A DNA stretch of 38,442 nt from Alkalinema sp. RU_4_3 (GTDB lineage: Bacteria > Cyanobacteriota > Cyanobacteriia > Leptolyngbyales > Leptolyngbyaceae), in NCBI GenBank assembly GCA_012031975.1, contig JAAUSA010000019.1:1-38442 (forward strand), read 5' to 3'. The position numbers were made by a program, and so were the translations under genes. Below, one piece after another: positions 36,506-38,442 of the stretch. How positions within the stretch are numbered: position 1 is the first letter of the stretch; every line of letters starts with the position of its first letter. The notes under the pieces were generated by a model that saw only the letters and a list, made by a program, of their open reading frames with translations, ran no database searches and had not been told where the DNA came from.

Positions 36506-37747
36506 GTTGCAGCGCAGGGTGGCGCGATTGTCGTTGACAATGATTACGCCTCGATTTTGTAGGGGGTTGCGCAGGGGGGGGGCGATGGCGATCGGGTCTG
36601 GGGATTGGGCGATGGTCTGGACTATGGGAAGGAGTTGGTGGTGAGTTAGGGTGCGGTGGAGTTTTGTGAGGTAGGGGTGGTAGAGGGGATGGTTGGGGGT
36701 TAGGTCAGTGGGGCTGAGGGATTGTGTGGCTAGGGCATGGATGGTCAGATGGACTAGGAAGGGGAGGCCTCCTACGATCGCCATGATCTGTTCGGCCTCT
36801 GCGTTTGTCCAGTCGAGTTGGTAGGCTTTTGCTAGGGTGATGATTTCCTGGGGGGTAAATTCTGGGACTGTGATTAATTTCCCTACATTAAAGGGCGATT
36901 GGTTGATATCCAATGGCACAAGGGATTCGATGTTTTCGCTGGCGTATACTAGAATTGATCGAAAGTTGTGCCAGTTGCTGTCAGTTTTTGTTTTTTCATG
37001 CATTACACGTAGCAATGTGAAAAAGTCTTTTGCAACGGTCGGGTTTAGTAATAGGCGATCGAGTTTGTCAATACAAAGTGTGATGGGTTCTGGACATTTT
37101 GGCAGTAAGTAGCTTGAAAAACAATTCAAGCAAGCATTGCTGCTGCCAACGTATCCTAAATCAATTAAATCTTTGTATTTTTGAATTTCCTGGGACAGGC
37201 CGAGATTGAAGGCAATGTGACTGTAAAACCAGCCTAGAAAGGTGGTTGTGTCGGTGAGGTTTTCGTCTTGGAGTTCGCGGAGGGAGCAGTAGAGGGTTTT
37301 GTGACCGAGGTGATGGGCGCGATCGAGGATTCGGCGGGCGAGGGAGCTTTTGCCGAACTGTCGGGGGCCGCAAATTCGCAGGAGGGCGCTCTGGTATTCG
37401 ATGCTGCTGTACCAGATTTCTTCCTGGGGCGATCGGCGAATGTAGTAGCTGGCTTCTATGGGGATCACGCCTTCTGGGGGTTCTGGGGGGAAGCTTGTTG
37501 TGGGTTTGGGTTCGCTGCCGGAGGCTGAGATTTCTAGCCAGTTGAGATCGAGGCAGTGGCAGAATTCACAAAAGTTATTTTTCGAGATCGGCATGCCTCG
37601 GCGAAATTTGCCTGCTGTTGCGGCGGTGACACCAATTTCGTTGGCAAGATCTGCGTTGGTGAGGAATCCTCGACGCTTGATGACGGTCTCAATCAGCGGT
37701 AGGCAGCTTTCTTTGACTCTGAGTCCGATCATCATGGGTCGCACCAC
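36428..37747 (-). CDS. HTH-AAA-like NTPase (AAA_35 type)
   Basis: An intact 439-aa protein. Residues 9-75 form a helix-turn-helix-like domain (RRGFLTNADLANEIGVTAAT) found at the N-terminus of many cyanobacterial NTPase signalling proteins. The P-loop is GPRQFGKSS (127-135). The Walker B strand reads LCIDKLDRLL, with D227-K-L-D230 where family members usually have Asp-Glu. Downstream are ILVYASENIESL (sensor-like), MAIVGGLPFLVHLTIHAL (the GG-P motif of STAND-type NTPases) and RCNLFRHYF. It is probably a cytosolic signalling or defence ATPase, lacking any effector or sensor repeat domain. ATG choices at 37747, 37735 and 37732 are all possible. Confidence 0.72.
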   Translation of the reverse strand: MVRPMMIGLRVKESCLPLIETVIKRRGFLTNADLANEIGVTAATAGKFRRGMPISKNNFCEFCHCLDLNWLEISASGSEPKPTTSFPPEPPEGVIPIEASYYIRRSPQEEIWYSSIEYQSALLRICGPRQFGKSSLARRILDRAHHLGHKTLYCSLRELQDENLTDTTTFLGWFYSHIAFNLGLSQEIQKYKDLIDLGYVGSSNACLNCFSSYLLPKCPEPITLCIDKLDRLLLNPTVAKDFFTLLRVMHEKTKTDSNWHNFRSILVYASENIESLVPLDINQSPFNVGKLITVPEFTPQEIITLAKAYQLDWTNAEAEQIMAIVGGLPFLVHLTIHALATQSLSPTDLTPNHPLYHPYLTKLHRTLTHHQLLPIVQTIAQSPDPIAIAPPLRNPLQNRGVIIVNDNRATLRCNLFRHYFSRSIAPQTSHNPSDRHPHP

Positions 37748-37833
37748 TCCAGATTTTCTTATATACTCCTACCACATCTTTATCGGCTGGGGGAAGCTAT
37801 GCAAGTTCTTGGTTAGTTGGATTGGGCGATTGC

Positions 37834-38331
37834 ATGTATTATGTCGAGTTGGAAATTGATGGGGTATTTTTGCCGCCATCGGGGACAAAAGGTGTTGTTT
37901 TCTTTTCAGAGGTGCAGTTTCAACTGGATAAGAAGCTGTATGAGCGTTTGTGGAGTGAGTCTTCGCGGTACTTCTACCAGAATTGTACAAGGTTTTCGGA
38001 CTGGCAGGCGGTGGTGATTTATCCGAGTCGGAGTATGGAGCAGAAGAATGTGCATGCTCATCGATCGCTTCTAAACGGTGGGCAGGTGCATCGGGTGTAT
38101 CTGAATGAGTTAGGGGACGTGGAGACTTTGCCTCTGGGGCTGGCGGTAATGGTACTGACGACAAAGACGCAGCGGCAGATGCCGAGGGTGGCAAAGGCCT
38201 TGTTGGCACGCAATTGCCAAGAAGTTACCAATCCGACGGAGAGTCGCGCCATAATGGAAATGATCAGTACGATCGTGGTTTACAAATTTACACATTTGAG
38301 TCGGAAGGAGGTTGATGGGGTACCAACTTAA
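37834..38331 (+). pseudogene. Rpn-family nuclease (DUF2887/PD-(D/E)XK type), N-terminally truncated
   Basis: About 165 codons matching the C-terminal three quarters of cyanobacterial Rpn-like nucleases: EIDGVFLPP (catalytic Asp), VVFFSEVQFQLDK (ExQ motif), DWQAVVIYPSRSMEQ, VYLNELGDVETLPLGLAVM and TIVVYKFTHLSRKEV. The usual opening of about 40-50 residues, which includes the first helices of the fold, is absent, and a few residues before IDGVF are also missing. The metal-site residues remain but the product is probably non-functional. It diverges from the HTH-AAA gene. The last 110 bases of the window show nothing recognisable. Confidence 0.6.
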
Positions 38332-38442
38332 GACGGAATATAACCTTGCAGTCAATGTAGTAATAAGCACATAAGACGGGACCAAAAAATAGCTCCGTGG
38401 CATTGCCCAGAGCTAAATATCGTACCCTAAGGTATTCAACAA

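Overview
The window is almost certainly cyanobacterial. The octamer GCGATCGC (HIP1), the over-represented palindrome of cyanobacterial genomes, recurs throughout (for example near 1102, 1963, 6671, 8865, 9600, 10103, 12601). Several proteins are typical of cyanobacteria: a two-ACT-domain threonine deaminase of about 503 aa, an HTH plus AAA-like NTPase, an Rpn-type nuclease and an EDCI(P)FNP repeat protein. I cannot name a genus.

Layout. (1) 1-7,316: accessory genes, namely the 3' part of a branched-chain amino-acid-type ABC binding protein, two small secreted proteins, a TPR protein with a coupled 33-aa small ORF, a transposase scrap, a methyltransferase and a beta-helix/coiled-coil protein. 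(2) 7,406-9,396: a molybdate locus with a ribbon-helix-helix/TOBE regulator divergent from modA-modB; no modC is present. (3) 9,436-12,945: a defence-like or mobile-like island with a decayed AbiEii-like nucleotidyltransferase, an XRE repressor plus ImmA/IrrE-type protease, and a divergent operon of four small unrecognised genes driven from a bidirectional promoter. (4) 12,998-14,509: ilvA. (5) 14,920-36,505: a polysaccharide (O-antigen/EPS) cluster, all on the + strand: a CapD/WbpM-like dehydratase, MurJ/Wzx-like flippase, several GT4 glycosyltransferases, a Wzy-like polymerase/ligase, AsnB, a DUF4091 hydrolase-like protein, a WbpA/TviB-like dehydrogenase, a CapI-like epimerase, a small initiating sugar transferase, a PhyH dioxygenase, a FemAB-like acyltransferase, a DegT aminotransferase and an MFS protein. 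(6) 36,428-38,331: an HTH-AAA NTPase and an N-terminally truncated Rpn nuclease.

In the polysaccharide cluster the genes read as one assembly line: nucleotide-sugar synthesis (4,6-dehydratase, 4-aminotransferase, 6-dehydrogenase, 4-epimerase), sugar decoration (AsnB amidation, FemAB-type acylation, PhyH oxidation), initiation on undecaprenyl phosphate, chain extension by GT4 enzymes, flipping and polymerisation.

One caution governs the whole annotation. At least fourteen genes are interrupted by single-base frameshifts, mostly in short homopolymers, and in each case the two halves make one ordinary family member when joined. This looks much more like uncorrected assembly error than real gene decay. 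I give such genes as one joined feature and state where the frame breaks. Two genes (the AbiEii-like and Rpn-like ones) and the transposase scrap look truly degenerate, because whole segments are missing.

The best candidates for new biology are the XRE/ImmA locus with its four-gene partner operon and shared -35 element, the one-component RHH-TOBE molybdate switch with its three half-site operator, and the sugar-modifying genes of the polysaccharide cluster.
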